Below, in pieces: positions 21,601 through 30,040 of a stretch of DNA of 64,000 bases. The notes beneath the pieces were generated by a model, which saw nothing but the letters and a program-made list of their open reading frames with translations, was not told the DNA's origin and made no database searches. Every line of letters begins with the position of its first letter. The stretch's first letter is position 1. Source of the DNA: Paenibacillus sp. PastM-3 (GTDB lineage Bacteria; Bacillota; Bacilli; Paenibacillales; Paenibacillaceae); the NCBI RefSeq assembly GCF_029893965.1, contig NZ_JARXXP010000001.1, positions 310,001-374,000 of the forward strand, read 5' to 3'. The position numbers were made by a program, and so were the translations under genes.

Positions 21601-22748
21601 CCGGCGATTTGCTGCACGGAAGCTGCCATTTCCTGAATCGCGGCCGACGTTTCTTCCGCTGAAGCCGTGAGGCTCTCCGCATTGCGGGCAACCCCTTTGA
21701 TGGAATTTCCCAGCTCCTCTACAGAGCGGGAAATTCCGTTTACCGATCCAACCGTGCTGGCTGCGTTACCCGCCACCCTGCCGATGGAGACGACTAGCTC
21801 GCCGATGGAAGCGTTGCTCTCCAGCGCAGATCCTGTCAGGCTGTCTGCATTTTGGGCAACACCTTTAACGGATACGCCCATCTCTTCCATCCGATCAGAA
21901 ATCTCTTCGACTGAAGCGGATGCCGAGGCCGCATTGCCCGCCACCTGTTGAACCGAGGCGGCCATTTCCTGAATGGCTGCTGACGTTTCTTCCGCTGATG
22001 CCGTGAGACTTTCGGCGTTGTCTGTCAGGCCTTGTATGGAACCCGCCAAAACCTCGGACTGGACGCTTACATCTTCCACCGCATGGGCGCTAGCTTCAGC
22101 CTGGGCGTAGAATTGGGCGGAGGATCGGTTAATCTTCATAAAAGCAAGAAGGAATTCTTCAAGGCCTTGGTTTAACCGGCCCGCTTTTTCATCCAGTTTA
22201 AGGGAAGAACCCCCAAATCGCTCCGCTTGTTCGGTTACCCCCTGCAGTTCGGCACCGGACTCCCTTGTTTCCTCCGAGATCCGTTCGGCCGCTTCCTTCC
22301 AGCGTCCGCCCGCCGACTTCGCTTGCCCGAACACCTCATTTGTATCAGATGTGTATTCCTGAAGCATCTTCACGTTCTCCCGGAGTTCCTGGCCGGCTAA
22401 CTTAAAAACCTCTTCCAGTGGCCCCGGGGAGCGATCTTCCATGACGGCCTGCTCCAGGCTGCGTCTAAGCAGTCCCGCAGTCCGGTGGGCATCATCGGTC
22501 GACCGACCCGTTTGTTCCGCCATCGTGGAGGCTGTATGCAGCGCATCCGCCATATTGCTCAGTTCCCGGGCAAGCGTCTTGGAGTCGCCTGCACGCCCGG
22601 CGCTTCCTTCTGCCAGCCTTACTGCCTGCTGTGCGGCTTCCTGCAGCGTTTCTCCAAGCAGCCCTGTCTGTTCGCCGGCCTGATTAACCTGAGATTCAAT
22701 CCCCAGCTCAGCCATTCTTTTTTGTGTGATTTTTGAAATAAAACCCAT
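18660..22748 (-). CDS. Giant soluble methyl-accepting chemotaxis protein
   Basis: This 1362-residue chemoreceptor has no signal peptide, membrane helix or recognisable ligand domain. It contains the universal MCP tip ([20 protein letters not shown], about 672-691, then [19 protein letters not shown]). On either side lie long arms of exact 56-residue repeats: repeat starts SIQG/SVKG at 237, 293, 349, 405, 461, 517 and 573, and NAREQV or close variants at 821, 877, 933, 989, 1045 and 1101. Many repeats carry [AST][AST]xx[EQ][EQ]xx[AST][AST] words, which are candidate methylation sites. It lies between a cheW and cheR. The ATG follows ATAGGAGGAA. The family is certain; the signal sensed is unknown. 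Confidence 0.95.
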   Translation of the reverse strand: MGFISKITQKRMAELGIESQVNQAGEQTGLLGETLQEAAQQAVRLAEGSAGRAGDSKTLARELSNMADALHTASTMAEQTGRSTDDAHRTAGLLRRSLEQAVMEDRSPGPLEEVFKLAGQELRENVKMLQEYTSDTNEVFGQAKSAGGRWKEAAERISEETRESGAELQGVTEQAERFGGSSLKLDEKAGRLNQGLEEFLLAFMKINRSSAQFYAQAEASAHAVEDVSVQSEVLAGSIQGLTDNAESLTASAEETSAAIQEMAASVQQVAGNAASASASVEEISDRMEEMGVSVKGVAQNADSLTGSALESNASIGELVVSIGRVAGNAASTVGSVNGISRSVEELGNSIKGVARNAESLTASAEETSAAIQEMAASVQQIAGNAESTSGSVEQISVSIEELGGSIRGVAQNGDSLAASAKEMTDSVQEMIISIEQVAGNAESTASSVEQISASIEETGGSIQSVAANAESLTASAEETSAAIQEIAASVQQVAGNADSTASSVEQISASIEEMSRSIQGVKDNAESLTASAKETNDSVQEMVASIQQVAGNSESTASSVEQISASIEQMGKSVKGVAGNAEQLQRFTGDTSATIQQMAASIEQVAKNAQSVNGLAVEVLKDAKEGRSSVIQSVQGMKEIEEVVTQASKVMVNLGKSSDEIGSIIEVIDDIAEQTNLLALNAAIEAARAGEHGKGFAVVADEVRKLAERSAKATKEIAQLIKGIQSETSEAIKAIDMGTQKVQHGTVLADEADSAIQKIVTGVDRITGEISQISTATAEQAKGAENVVSVISQLVEQTEMITVAVKEQASGTEEIIRGITNAREQVRQVTHATVEQAKQGQDIAKAITNVTKQAELVTHAVREQSIGTGEIVKGIVNAREQVAQISTAINEQAKQSRDVVTAVENVTKQAEAVTIATMEQARGIREIIQGIGNAREQVRQVSQAMIEQAKQGKEISDAALNVTKQAETVSTAVKEQANTAEQVIQGVLNAREQVGQISYATGELAKQSREIVNAVTNVTKQAEMVTAATLEQERGAEEMEQGISDAREQIAMISAAMEQQTQQGQSLASSFENVAKQAEMVTAAVKEQAAFAEDVIQGITNAREQVEQISAAASEQASQSRSIVTAANNVTNQAAAVTEAVKRQAEIGKAVTGGSASAKEKLVWMNEVLSAQDGAFSTLEERFGLVMEGSGMLSREAKLQHGEAEAMLVRLKTLGERQASLRELCRSSVEEGNALMEKFGQAEEGSGTISEAAGRYLKLGMTLHSSAADLSEARLSASLEDSLRLAQTLEEQTVQTAAESRHLRGQLNTSSGLGGEMAVKAHDAADRMAAAAQELQLFGQQCRGAGERLQTVRHALGIIRFR
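19299..20456 (-). repeat. 56-residue repeats, C-terminal arm of the MCP
   Basis: Residues 765-1150 consist of about 6.9 tandem units of 168 bases. Each unit carries NAREQV, an EQAKQ-type word and NVTKQAE at fixed distances. Units alternate: the odd ones have KQG- and AVxEQ, the even ones QSR- and ATxEQ, giving a 112-residue higher period. Confidence 0.92.
20913..22040 (-). repeat. 56-residue repeats, N-terminal arm of the MCP
   Basis: Residues 237-612 consist of about 6.7 tandem units of 168 bases. Each has the form S(I/V)x[26 protein letters not shown]. Units 1, 3 and 5 share [15 protein letters not shown], while units 4 and 6 share a DSVQEM variant, so the duplicated block was probably two units (112 residues). 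Confidence 0.92.
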
Positions 22749-22766
22749 CTGTAATTCCTCCTATTG

Positions 22767-23264
22767 TCAGCAGAACCTGCCGCTTCCCTGAATTAGATAT
22801 TCTTCGCTTCCCAGCAGCGCTTGGGTGCCGAGAAGCATATAAATGCATGTATCTGTCTTGTACATAGCTTCCAAATAAGCATTGCTGCCAGACACAACCG
22901 CGGGCGGAAGCGGCTCCAGCCTGTCTGGAGATATCCGCAGCACCTTGGTCACTTCATCGACCAGCAAACCTGCTGAAATTCCATCTCGCTTTATTACGAT
23001 AATCCGCTGTTTCTTCAACCTTGCTGAAATCGGAATTTCAAAAAGAGCCCTGACATCTACAACCGGGACCGTCTCCCCTCTGAGATTCAGCATCCCTGAA
23101 AGCATTCCCGGCATACCGGGAACTTTCGTCAGCTCCGGTACGAACAGAATGTGAACGACATTGGTAATCGGAACGGCGAGCTCCATCCCGTCAATCAGAA
23201 AAGCGACCAATTCATTCACGGCTGCCAGATCCTGCTTAGCGCCAGAGAAGGAAGGATTGTTCAT
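22767..23264 (-). CDS. cheW: CheW coupling protein (second copy)
   Basis: This 165-residue protein is a single CheW/P5-like domain that links CheA to receptors. Visible signatures are FLIDGMELAVPITNVVHI and LSGMLNLRGETVPVVDVRAL. Its ATG overlaps the cheA stop (ATGA), so it is translationally coupled to cheA. It differs clearly from the first CheW, so the two may serve different array positions. Confidence 0.95.
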   Translation of the reverse strand: MNNPSFSGAKQDLAAVNELVAFLIDGMELAVPITNVVHILFVPELTKVPGMPGMLSGMLNLRGETVPVVDVRALFEIPISARLKKQRIIVIKRDGISAGLLVDEVTKVLRISPDRLEPLPPAVVSGSNAYLEAMYKTDTCIYMLLGTQALLGSEEYLIQGSGRFC

Positions 23265-25336
23265 CCGTTTATCTCCTCCTTAGCGATCCGGTCTCTGCCG
23301 GCCAGGTTAAAAATTCCAGTGACATCCATAATAAGGGCCACTCCGCCGTCGCCGAGTATAGTCGCCCCCGATATTCCCTCAACTTTCCCCACATAAGCGC
23401 CCATGGATTTGACGACGATCTCCTGATTACCGATCAATTCATCCACAACCAGCGCCATACGGCGGTCCGCAGACCCGATAATGACGATAAATACATTATT
23501 ATCGCTGCCGAACTCCCGCTTGGGAACGTTGAAAAAGTCGTGAACCCATACCAGCTGAAGTACTTTGTCCCTGATCATGACAACGCGCTGCCCCTTGATC
23601 GAATGGATCTCGCGACCCGGCAGCCGCATGATTTCCACTACGCTGCTTATGGGGAGAGCGTAGACGGATTGATGGATCCGGATTAGCAGTCCACGGACAA
23701 TGGCGAGCGTCAGAGGCAGCTTGATGGTAAACGTTGTACCTGCTCCCAGCCGGGTGTCCACATCAATCAAGCCGTTCAGCTTCTCAATATGACTGCGGAC
23801 GATATCCATACCGACGCCGCGCCCGGAAATGTCGCTGAGCTCCTTCGCCGTAGAGAAGCCCGGTTCAAAAATTAGCTGTATCAGCTCTTGTTCTGACATT
23901 TGAGATGCCTGTGTCTGGGTGATTAGCTGCTTGCTTACAGCTATCCGGCCGATTTGCCGGGGATCGATCCCGGCCCCGTCGTCCACAAGACTTAAGACAA
24001 CCTGATTCTCCTTGTGTTCTGCGCTCAGACGGATAATGCCCGTTTCCGGTTTGCCCGCACGGCGGCGGACGTCCGGCGTTTCTATGCCATGATCAAGACT
24101 GTTTCGGATGAGATGAATCAGCGGATCAGTAATTTCTTCAATTACGGTGCGGTCCACCTCTGTCTCCTTGCCTTCAAGGATAAGCTGTATGGACTTGCCC
24201 ACCTTATGCGATAAATCCCGCACCATGCGGGGAAACCGGGTAAAGAGCCGTTCGATCGGGAGCATCCGGGTCTTCATCACGCTTTCCTGCAGCTCGCCCA
24301 CAACACGTGAAATATGATTGGCGATGCTGTCGAAATCGTCCATCGTGTCGTCGGCGCCGCTTCCCAGCAGGTCGCGTATGACACTCCCAACCTGGGTAAT
24401 CCGGGTTTGGTCGATAACCAGCTCGCCTACCAGGTTGATCAAATTTTCAAGCCGTTCCACATCTACGCGGACACTGGCTCCCGCAGTCCGTTTCGAATCG
24501 TTTCCCGGCTGCTGGACAGGCGAGGATGATTCCATAAGTGAACTCTCGTCGGCCGCAGCCGGCTGGGCCTGCTCAAGCGGGTGCAGCTCCTCATCCAGAA
24601 AGCGGATGTCCTCAACGCCTTCACCTTTGCAGATCTCGCGGCATTCCGACTCGATGCGCTCCCATTCATGGCCTGTTAGCAGAAAACGCAGCTTCAAGGG
24701 TTCCTCTTGCTCCTCTCCGATTTCTTGAACTGGAGGATACATATACAGAACCATCAACTTCTCTTCCAGCCATTTGTGCAGCAGAAGTGCACGCGCCGCT
24801 TTCATCTGGCAAGCGCCGTCGACCTTAACTTCGACGAACCGCCCCTGAAGCCCGGCTGCCCGTACTTCGTTCAAGAGCTCCCTCTCCTTGGAAACCAGAG
24901 GGATGTTCTCACCACAGGTCTTCCGTATCGCCAACCCGCTGATCGCGGCGGCTTCCTCCCCGGCGGCCAGCCTGCGCAGCTCCTTGACGACTTCACGGAT
25001 ATCGGCGCCTGTCGTCACTCCCTGCTCGACCTGACTCTTGAGCATGTTTAAGGTATCCAGACACCGGAACAGTGTATTGATCAGCTCCTCGGAAACCGAC
25101 ATACTCCCGGTCCTCATCCTGTCCAATACATTCTCCATCTCATGTGTAAGGTTTTTGATGTCTTCAAATCCCATTGCCGCCGAAGATCCCTTAAGCGTAT
25201 GCGCCGCGCGGAACAGGCGCTGGATAACCGCCTCTTTGCCGCCCTCCTGCTCCAATATCATAATTTCCTGCTCCAGAAGCTGAATTTGTTCTTCCGCCTC
25301 TTCCAGATACAGTTTCATTAACTCGTTCCGGTTCAA
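23261..25336 (-). CDS. cheA: CheA chemotaxis histidine kinase
   Basis: This 691-residue kinase has the full domain order. P1 carries phospho-accepting His46 (AAHTLKGSSAAMGF). A diverged P2-like region lies at about 165-265. The P3 dimerisation domain begins VDVERLENLINLVGELVIDQ. P4 ATPase has LIHLIRNSLDHGIE and DDGAGID. P5 regulatory domain is at the C-terminus. It starts at TTG behind AGGAGGG. It is flanked by two cheW genes. With no cheY here its phosphate goes either to CheB or to an output regulator elsewhere. Confidence 0.97.
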   Translation of the reverse strand: MNRNELMKLYLEEAEEQIQLLEQEIMILEQEGGKEAVIQRLFRAAHTLKGSSAAMGFEDIKNLTHEMENVLDRMRTGSMSVSEELINTLFRCLDTLNMLKSQVEQGVTTGADIREVVKELRRLAAGEEAAAISGLAIRKTCGENIPLVSKERELLNEVRAAGLQGRFVEVKVDGACQMKAARALLLHKWLEEKLMVLYMYPPVQEIGEEQEEPLKLRFLLTGHEWERIESECREICKGEGVEDIRFLDEELHPLEQAQPAAADESSLMESSSPVQQPGNDSKRTAGASVRVDVERLENLINLVGELVIDQTRITQVGSVIRDLLGSGADDTMDDFDSIANHISRVVGELQESVMKTRMLPIERLFTRFPRMVRDLSHKVGKSIQLILEGKETEVDRTVIEEITDPLIHLIRNSLDHGIETPDVRRRAGKPETGIIRLSAEHKENQVVLSLVDDGAGIDPRQIGRIAVSKQLITQTQASQMSEQELIQLIFEPGFSTAKELSDISGRGVGMDIVRSHIEKLNGLIDVDTRLGAGTTFTIKLPLTLAIVRGLLIRIHQSVYALPISSVVEIMRLPGREIHSIKGQRVVMIRDKVLQLVWVHDFFNVPKREFGSDNNVFIVIIGSADRRMALVVDELIGNQEIVVKSMGAYVGKVEGISGATILGDGGVALIMDVTGIFNLAGRDRIAKEEING

Positions 25337-25363
25337 TTGGCTTCTCCCTCCTTCTCCGCCGGT

Positions 25364-25783
25364 CTAACGCAGAATGCTTCCTATATTGAGCAACGTAACG
25401 AATGCTTCGCCGAAATATCCGATTCCCGAAAAGTAGCGGCTGTCGATTCCGGCCGCACTCTCGCCCGGCTCCTCGATGGAGTCCAGTTGGATTACCTGCT
25501 GCACACAGTCCACCACCATTCCGACGATCTCATCGTCATGATTAACTACAACAATTCGGGTTGACCGGCCTGCGGCGGCCTCTTCCATGCCGAACCGTCT
25601 TCTCAGACTAATGATCGGTACGATTTTGCCCCGCAGGTTAGTCACGCCTTCCATAAAAAAACGGCTGTTAGGAACCTCGGTAATTTTTTGCATTTTAATA
25701 ATTTCATATATTCCGGATATGGGGAGCGCGTATTCTTCCCCTCCCAGTTCGATAACGATAAATTGCTGGTCCGTCTGCTCCAT
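25364..25783 (-). CDS. cheW: CheW coupling protein (first copy)
   Basis: This is a CheW domain protein (EQTDQQFIVIELGGEEYALP, VTNLRGKIVPIISLRRRFG) and the first gene of the che operon. I prefer the ATG at the start of the homology. The frame is open 25 codons further upstream to an ATG at 25858, but those residues do not look like CheW and have no good ribosome site. The gene ends 27 bases before cheA. Confidence 0.92.
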   Translation of the reverse strand: MEQTDQQFIVIELGGEEYALPISGIYEIIKMQKITEVPNSRFFMEGVTNLRGKIVPIISLRRRFGMEEAAAGRSTRIVVVNHDDEIVGMVVDCVQQVIQLDSIEEPGESAAGIDSRYFSGIGYFGEAFVTLLNIGSILR

Positions 25784-26072
25784 GACCACCCTTGCCTTTC
25801 CTGTTTCTTGAGATACGGCGCGCAGCGCAGTAAGCAAATGTAAAACTGATTTCATCATACCTGCGGCACCCGTTTTGGTAACCGCAATTTTTCAAGTGCG
25901 TGCACGCAAAAGAACGCAACTTTGGATTGCGTTCCCTGTTTGCGGTCCGGCGCAAAATATAAAAAAAACTGCGGGAGCTTACGCAACTGGTATTATCCCC
26001 TTCAAGTAGACACTCGTAAAAAACCTTATGTGTTAACATGAGGAAATGAGTGAACTTGGAGGGGATTTTTGT

Positions 26073-26429
26073 ATGGCGAAAAAGGGACAAGTATTTCAAT
26101 CGTACTCAGAGGAATTCAAGGTAGAGGCTATTCAAGCCTATCTTAAAGGAGTAGAGAGCTACAAGATAGTCGCAGAAAGGTTGGGGATTGCGAACTGTAC
26201 CCAGCTTAAAGTATGGGTAAAGAAATATCGGAATGGGGAGCCATTCGATACACGAAAAGGGGCAACAAGCCCTTTAAAAGGACGTCCACGTTCTACATTT
26301 GCCAGTATAGAAGAAGAACGGGACTACTTAAAGGCACAGGTGGACTACTTAAAAAGCGGTATCCAAATCTGTAAATGGAGGAGAGCTTGGACTACAAGAC
26401 AAATATGCCATAATCGAAGAACTACGTGA
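26073..26429 (+). CDS. IS3-family transposase OrfA (helix-turn-helix)
   Basis: This 119-residue protein has the Tnp_1/IS150-type HTH: YSEEFKVEAIQAYLKGVESY, then a second HTH around CTQLKVWVKKYRNGEPF and GRPRSTF. The ATG follows TTGGAGGGG. The last 22 codons after DYLK look out of frame: relatives usually continue KKRYPNL here, and that reading appears in the -1 frame. The A run at 26351-26355 has five A where six would restore it. OrfA is therefore probably altered at its C-terminus. Confidence 0.85.
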   Translation: MAKKGQVFQSYSEEFKVEAIQAYLKGVESYKIVAERLGIANCTQLKVWVKKYRNGEPFDTRKGATSPLKGRPRSTFASIEEERDYLKAQVDYLKSGIQICKWRRAWTTRQICHNRRTT

Positions 26430-27249
26430 CCAGCATGGCGTCACCCGTCTATTAGCCATTGCAGATGTATCGCGGGCAAATTACTACAAGTGGCGAGGTG
26501 CACAGGCTCGACGAATAGATGCCCATGAGCAAGAGCACGCCATTAAAGAGCATATGGTGGCTATTCACTTGGCTCATCCCTATTTCGGGTACCCCCGAAT
26601 GCAGGCAGCCCTGCGGGAGGCAGGCTGCCTCGTCAACCACAAGAAGGTATGGGGGCACACGAAAGAGCTGTCGATCCAGTCCGTCATTCGCAAGAAAAGG
26701 AGTCGTGCTGGCTCTGCTCCTTCTGTGGTCTACCCGAACCGATTAAAGCGTAAGTTTCATGCAACAGCACCTCAGCAGAAGCTAGTAACGGACATCACGT
26801 ATATCTCAGACGGCACCCGCTTTTACTATCTGTCTGCTATTCAGGACCTCTTTAACAATGAGATTGTAGCTTGGCAGATCTCGGAGCGAAACGACGTAAA
26901 CCTCGTCCTGGATACTGTTGCACAGTGGACACGGAAAAGAGACGTGTCTGAGGCCGTGCTCCATTCGGACCAAGGCTTTCAGTACACGTCTCAGGCGTAC
27001 AACACACGATTAGAGGCATTCAGCGTCAAGGGCAGCCACTCTCGCAAAGCAACCTGCCTGGATAACGCCTGCATCGAATCCTTCTTTTCGCATCTGAAGA
27101 CAGAAAAGTTGTACCTTCACCAGTGTAAGTCAGAAGCAGAGATTCATCAAGCCGTCGAGGAATATATCTACTTTTATAATTACCAACGTTTCCAGGCGAA
27201 ACTCAAACAGCGCGCGCCGATCGAGTATCGGCACACGCTGGCTGCTTAG
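26353..27249 (+). CDS. IS3-family transposase OrfB (DDE integrase)
   Basis: The open frame runs from just after an in-frame stop to 27249; its first ATG is at 26554. The protein carries the rve catalytic core with Asp in VTDITYI, Asp in HSDQGFQYTS and Glu in NACIESFFSHLKTE, so the DDE triad is intact. Family OrfB is made by -1 frameshifting from OrfA. Here the A run is one base short, so a -1 shift would meet a stop (KKRYPNL then TAA) and OrfAB probably cannot form. The catalytic core itself looks undamaged. Confidence 0.85.
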   Translation, partial: KAVSKSVNGGELGLQDKYAIIEELRDQHGVTRLLAIADVSRANYYKWRGAQARRIDAHEQEHAIKEHMVAIHLAHPYFGYPRMQAALREAGCLVNHKKVWGHTKELSIQSVIRKKRSRAGSAPSVVYPNRLKRKFHATAPQQKLVTDITYISDGTRFYYLSAIQDLFNNEIVAWQISERNDVNLVLDTVAQWTRKRDVSEAVLHSDQGFQYTSQAYNTRLEAFSVKGSHSRKATCLDNACIESFFSHLKTEKLYLHQCKSEAEIHQAVEEYIYFYNYQRFQAKLKQRAPIEYRHTLAA

Positions 27250-27300
27250 CTTTTTTTCATCTGTCTACTTGACAGGGGTATGACCAAACTACCGCAGTTT

Positions 27301-27948
27301 TTATAGAATGATATTCTCAAGGATACCAATATCCTTCGCTTTGCTGACAGCCTCGATTCTCGATTTGACGCCAAGCTTCTGAAACAGATGGGTCAAATGG
27401 TACTCCAGCGAGCGCTGACTCATATGCATCTGTTCCGAGATCTCCCGGTTTCCCTTCCCCAAAGCCACTTGGCGAAGCATTTCAATGTCACGGTGTAGCA
27501 GCGACGGCTTCTCTCCCGGTTCAGACCCATCCGCAGACGCGGACAAATTCCTCCGCATCGCCCGGAACATATCCAGCGGAAGTACCACCTCTTTGCGTGC
27601 CGCGCAGCGTATGGCCGTTATAAGCTGATCCCGCGTCCCCGTCTTTGGGACATACCCGGACAGGCCATGATCAATAAGACGGTTCAGATGAGGCATAATA
27701 TCAAAACCGGTATATATGAGTATGCATGATTCCGGATATACATTCAGCACTTCGGCTGCAAGATCGATCCCGTTATACGGGGGCATAAAAAGATCGAACA
27801 GCATAACTTCGAACTTGCGACATTTCAGCAGCTCTATAAGTCCCGAGCCATGATTTTGTACTGTTACCTTAAAAAACGGATCCTGTTCAAGAATAAGCTT
27901 GGTTCCCTCCGTAACGGCAGGGTGATCGTCTAACAGCAAAATGTTCAT
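27301..27948 (-). CDS. Response regulator, NarL/ComA-like
   Basis: This 215-residue regulator has a receiver domain with Asp52 (MLFDLFMPPYNG) and a C-terminal LuxR-type HTH (about 150-210, GNREISEQMHMSQRSLEYHL). The stretches DDHPAVTEGTKLILE and LFQKLGVKSRIEAVSKAK closely resemble ComA of Bacillus. Its start overlaps the kinase stop by four bases. Its own stop codon abuts the terminator arm interrupted by the IS. Target genes are not evident. The adjacent che operon is a possibility. Confidence 0.92.
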   Translation of the reverse strand: MNILLLDDHPAVTEGTKLILEQDPFFKVTVQNHGSGLIELLKCRKFEVMLFDLFMPPYNGIDLAAEVLNVYPESCILIYTGFDIMPHLNRLIDHGLSGYVPKTGTRDQLITAIRCAARKEVVLPLDMFRAMRRNLSASADGSEPGEKPSLLHRDIEMLRQVALGKGNREISEQMHMSQRSLEYHLTHLFQKLGVKSRIEAVSKAKDIGILENIIL

Positions 27949-29987
27949 TCTGATTCCTCCATAATCATGGTGTCGGGGAACATGGTGTTTTTAGAAGAAT
28001 GATGACCGGGAAGGTAAACGTGAACTGTTAACCCCTCTCCCGGACAAGACTCCAGCTCACAATCGCCGTCAAGACTGCGAATACGTTCTTTTATGCCGTA
28101 AAGGCCCATTCGGGCATAAACATCCTCCAGCTGTGCAGATGGCAGGCCGATCCCGTTGTCCTGATATAACATTAAAATCCCGTCGTCATGGTTGACTAAA
28201 GTAATGTTCACGTCTTTAGCAAAAGAATGCTTTACCGCATTATTCAGCAGCTCCTGATTAATCCTGTAAAGAGCGAGCATTTGCTCATCCGGCAGTTTGG
28301 CTTTAAACCCGTCACTGTTAAAATGAATCTGGAAATCAGACCTCATCTGCACCTGTTCATACAGCGTTTCCAGCGCTTGCGTCAGTCCCCATTCCTTCAA
28401 AAAAGGAGGCCTCAGCTCGTTGCAGGTCGCTCTGATCTGGTACATCACATCCAGCATCCCCTCTCCGATCCGGTGCAGCTCCGGCTTTAGATCAGCGTTT
28501 ACGTGAGGCGAATATTGGAGCATATCGAGTTTACGGTACCAGATGATTTGTTCCTGCAAAGCGGAATCGTGAAGATCCTGGGAAAGATGCTTGCGTTCCT
28601 TTTCGGATACAGCATACATCAGCCGGAGCAGCCAAGACGGCGTCCGGTGTCTTTGCGACAGCATCTCAAGCTCCGCTGTCAAATCCTTGATCTTCATCAT
28701 ATTTTCATAGACAGCGCTGGTATACCTTGCCAGCGTCTGAATCCAGGCACGGATAGCCTTGTTCTCTGTCCAGGCGCCGGCATCGCCGATCCAGGCCAGG
28801 CAGATTATTCCCCTTAGCTCACCTACCACAAAACATACGGAACGGTCCAGCCGGAACAGCTCTCCCACCGGCATTCGGATCCCGTTAAAGGTTTCCAGCC
28901 GCTTTATCTCCGCGTCGGGAGGAAAAACTCCCGTATGACATGCAAAGTGCCGAAATCCGGTGGTTTGAATAATAGCCTGGCTAGGGACACGGAGAACTTC
29001 CTGAAACTCGGTACAAAGACGCCTCTCCAGCTCCATAGGATTCATCATAAAGGAAACGTCCTCGGTAAAACGGTGCAGACTGTTCTGGAGCCTCAGATAT
29101 AAATGTTCACTGTCGATGACCGTCTGTTCTGCCCGCTTACGGTCCGTGATGTCCCGGACGACTATAACCAGCTTCTCGACGGTTCCGCCAGAATCGGTCA
29201 AAGCTGTTCCATTTCCCTCCAGGTATACTTCAGTTCCGTCTGCATGAAAGAAGCGGAATTCGAAGTGAATTTCCCGTTCACCGCCGATCAGCTGGCCAAA
29301 CTTCGCCTGGATAGGAGCTGCTGCCTCCGGGGACAGATAGTCCGTAACCGGGTAACGGTACAAATAAGAGCCTTTCGCATACCCCAGAATTTCCTCAAAG
29401 GAGGGTGACACATAAGTCGGAACCAGCCTTGGCGTGAGCACAAACACCATATCCGGCAGACTTGCCGCCACACGTTCGTATCTCGTCTTCTGTTTATTGA
29501 GCTGGAGCTGCATTTCCGCATATTCGGTCCGGTTAGCGGCAACGACAAATACGCCGCAGATGCTGCCGTGACGGTAGGCCGGACTGTAAGTCGTGCGCCA
29601 ATAGGTTTGCTTTGAACCCATCTGCACTGGGGTATTCTCCAGCACGACGGTGTGTCCCCGGGAAGCTTTGAAGAACGCATCCTTAACCATTTCGCGGTTC
29701 CGGGGGAGGGCCAGCTCATATATGAAGGCACCCAGAGGAGCAACCCCCGCCCCGTCTACGAGTTGCTGTGCAACGGGATTGATGGCTGTAACCTTCCCGT
29801 GCAAGTTTAGCTCGAAGATAGCGTCCGTATGATGTTGAAGCAATGATTTGTAGTAACCGGCATTCATCTCGGCCGTTTCCAATTTAACGGCCTGTCTAGC
29901 ATGACGGATCTTGTATACAGCGGCCACCCACAGCAACAAGACGGAGGCCGACAGCAAGAGGAGGTCAGTGGCTTTCTGGATGTTCAC
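27945..29987 (-). CDS. PAS-containing sensor histidine kinase (NarL/ComP type)
   Basis: This 680-residue kinase has one N-terminal membrane helix (about 9-25) and a PAS domain at 45-155. A second PAS with PAC (ending VVRDITDRKRAE) lies at 165-290 and a GAF-like region at 300-430. HisKA_3 follows with His473 (SQDLHDSALQEQ), then an ATPase domain ending near 665. The HisKA_3 motif is ComP/DegS-like. The start is GTG behind AGGAGTG. Having a single anchor helix, it probably senses an intracellular signal through PAS or GAF. Confidence 0.92.
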   Translation of the reverse strand: MNIQKATDLLLLSASVLLLWVAAVYKIRHARQAVKLETAEMNAGYYKSLLQHHTDAIFELNLHGKVTAINPVAQQLVDGAGVAPLGAFIYELALPRNREMVKDAFFKASRGHTVVLENTPVQMGSKQTYWRTTYSPAYRHGSICGVFVVAANRTEYAEMQLQLNKQKTRYERVAASLPDMVFVLTPRLVPTYVSPSFEEILGYAKGSYLYRYPVTDYLSPEAAAPIQAKFGQLIGGEREIHFEFRFFHADGTEVYLEGNGTALTDSGGTVEKLVIVVRDITDRKRAEQTVIDSEHLYLRLQNSLHRFTEDVSFMMNPMELERRLCTEFQEVLRVPSQAIIQTTGFRHFACHTGVFPPDAEIKRLETFNGIRMPVGELFRLDRSVCFVVGELRGIICLAWIGDAGAWTENKAIRAWIQTLARYTSAVYENMMKIKDLTAELEMLSQRHRTPSWLLRLMYAVSEKERKHLSQDLHDSALQEQIIWYRKLDMLQYSPHVNADLKPELHRIGEGMLDVMYQIRATCNELRPPFLKEWGLTQALETLYEQVQMRSDFQIHFNSDGFKAKLPDEQMLALYRINQELLNNAVKHSFAKDVNITLVNHDDGILMLYQDNGIGLPSAQLEDVYARMGLYGIKERIRSLDGDCELESCPGEGLTVHVYLPGHHSSKNTMFPDTMIMEESE

Positions 29988-30040
29988 TCTAGATGTTCAC
30001 TCCTGATTATCCAATAATTATTGTATTGAAACGTGCTTTC

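Larger units (their letters stand above)
25988..27286 (+). mobile_element. IS3-family insertion sequence (IS150-like), 1299 bp
   Basis: The element begins TGGTATTATCCCC and ends GGGGTATGACCA. The imperfect terminal inverted repeats share CCCCT and TCAAGTAGACA with one base of offset, and the ends are TG...CA as in IS3. It is flanked by AAC on both sides (25985-25987 and 27287-27289), a 3-bp target duplication. It carries orfA and orfB with a DDE transposase. The insertion is in a terminator loop between two operons. Confidence 0.92.
25964..27302 (-). terminator. Terminator split by an insertion sequence
   Basis: AAAAACTGCGG (25964-25974) and CCGCAGTTTTT (27292-27302) are perfect 11-base inverted repeats separated by the 1299-bp IS. 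Without the IS and one copy of the 3-bp duplication they form an 11-bp stem with a 14-15 base loop followed on the minus strand by T8. That is a standard terminator just after the response-regulator stop codon. Confidence 0.8.

Noticed and set aside
18957-22736. Many long plus-strand open frames opposite the MCP gene
   Set aside because: They mirror the repeats of the receptor gene, are low in complexity and lack ribosome sites.
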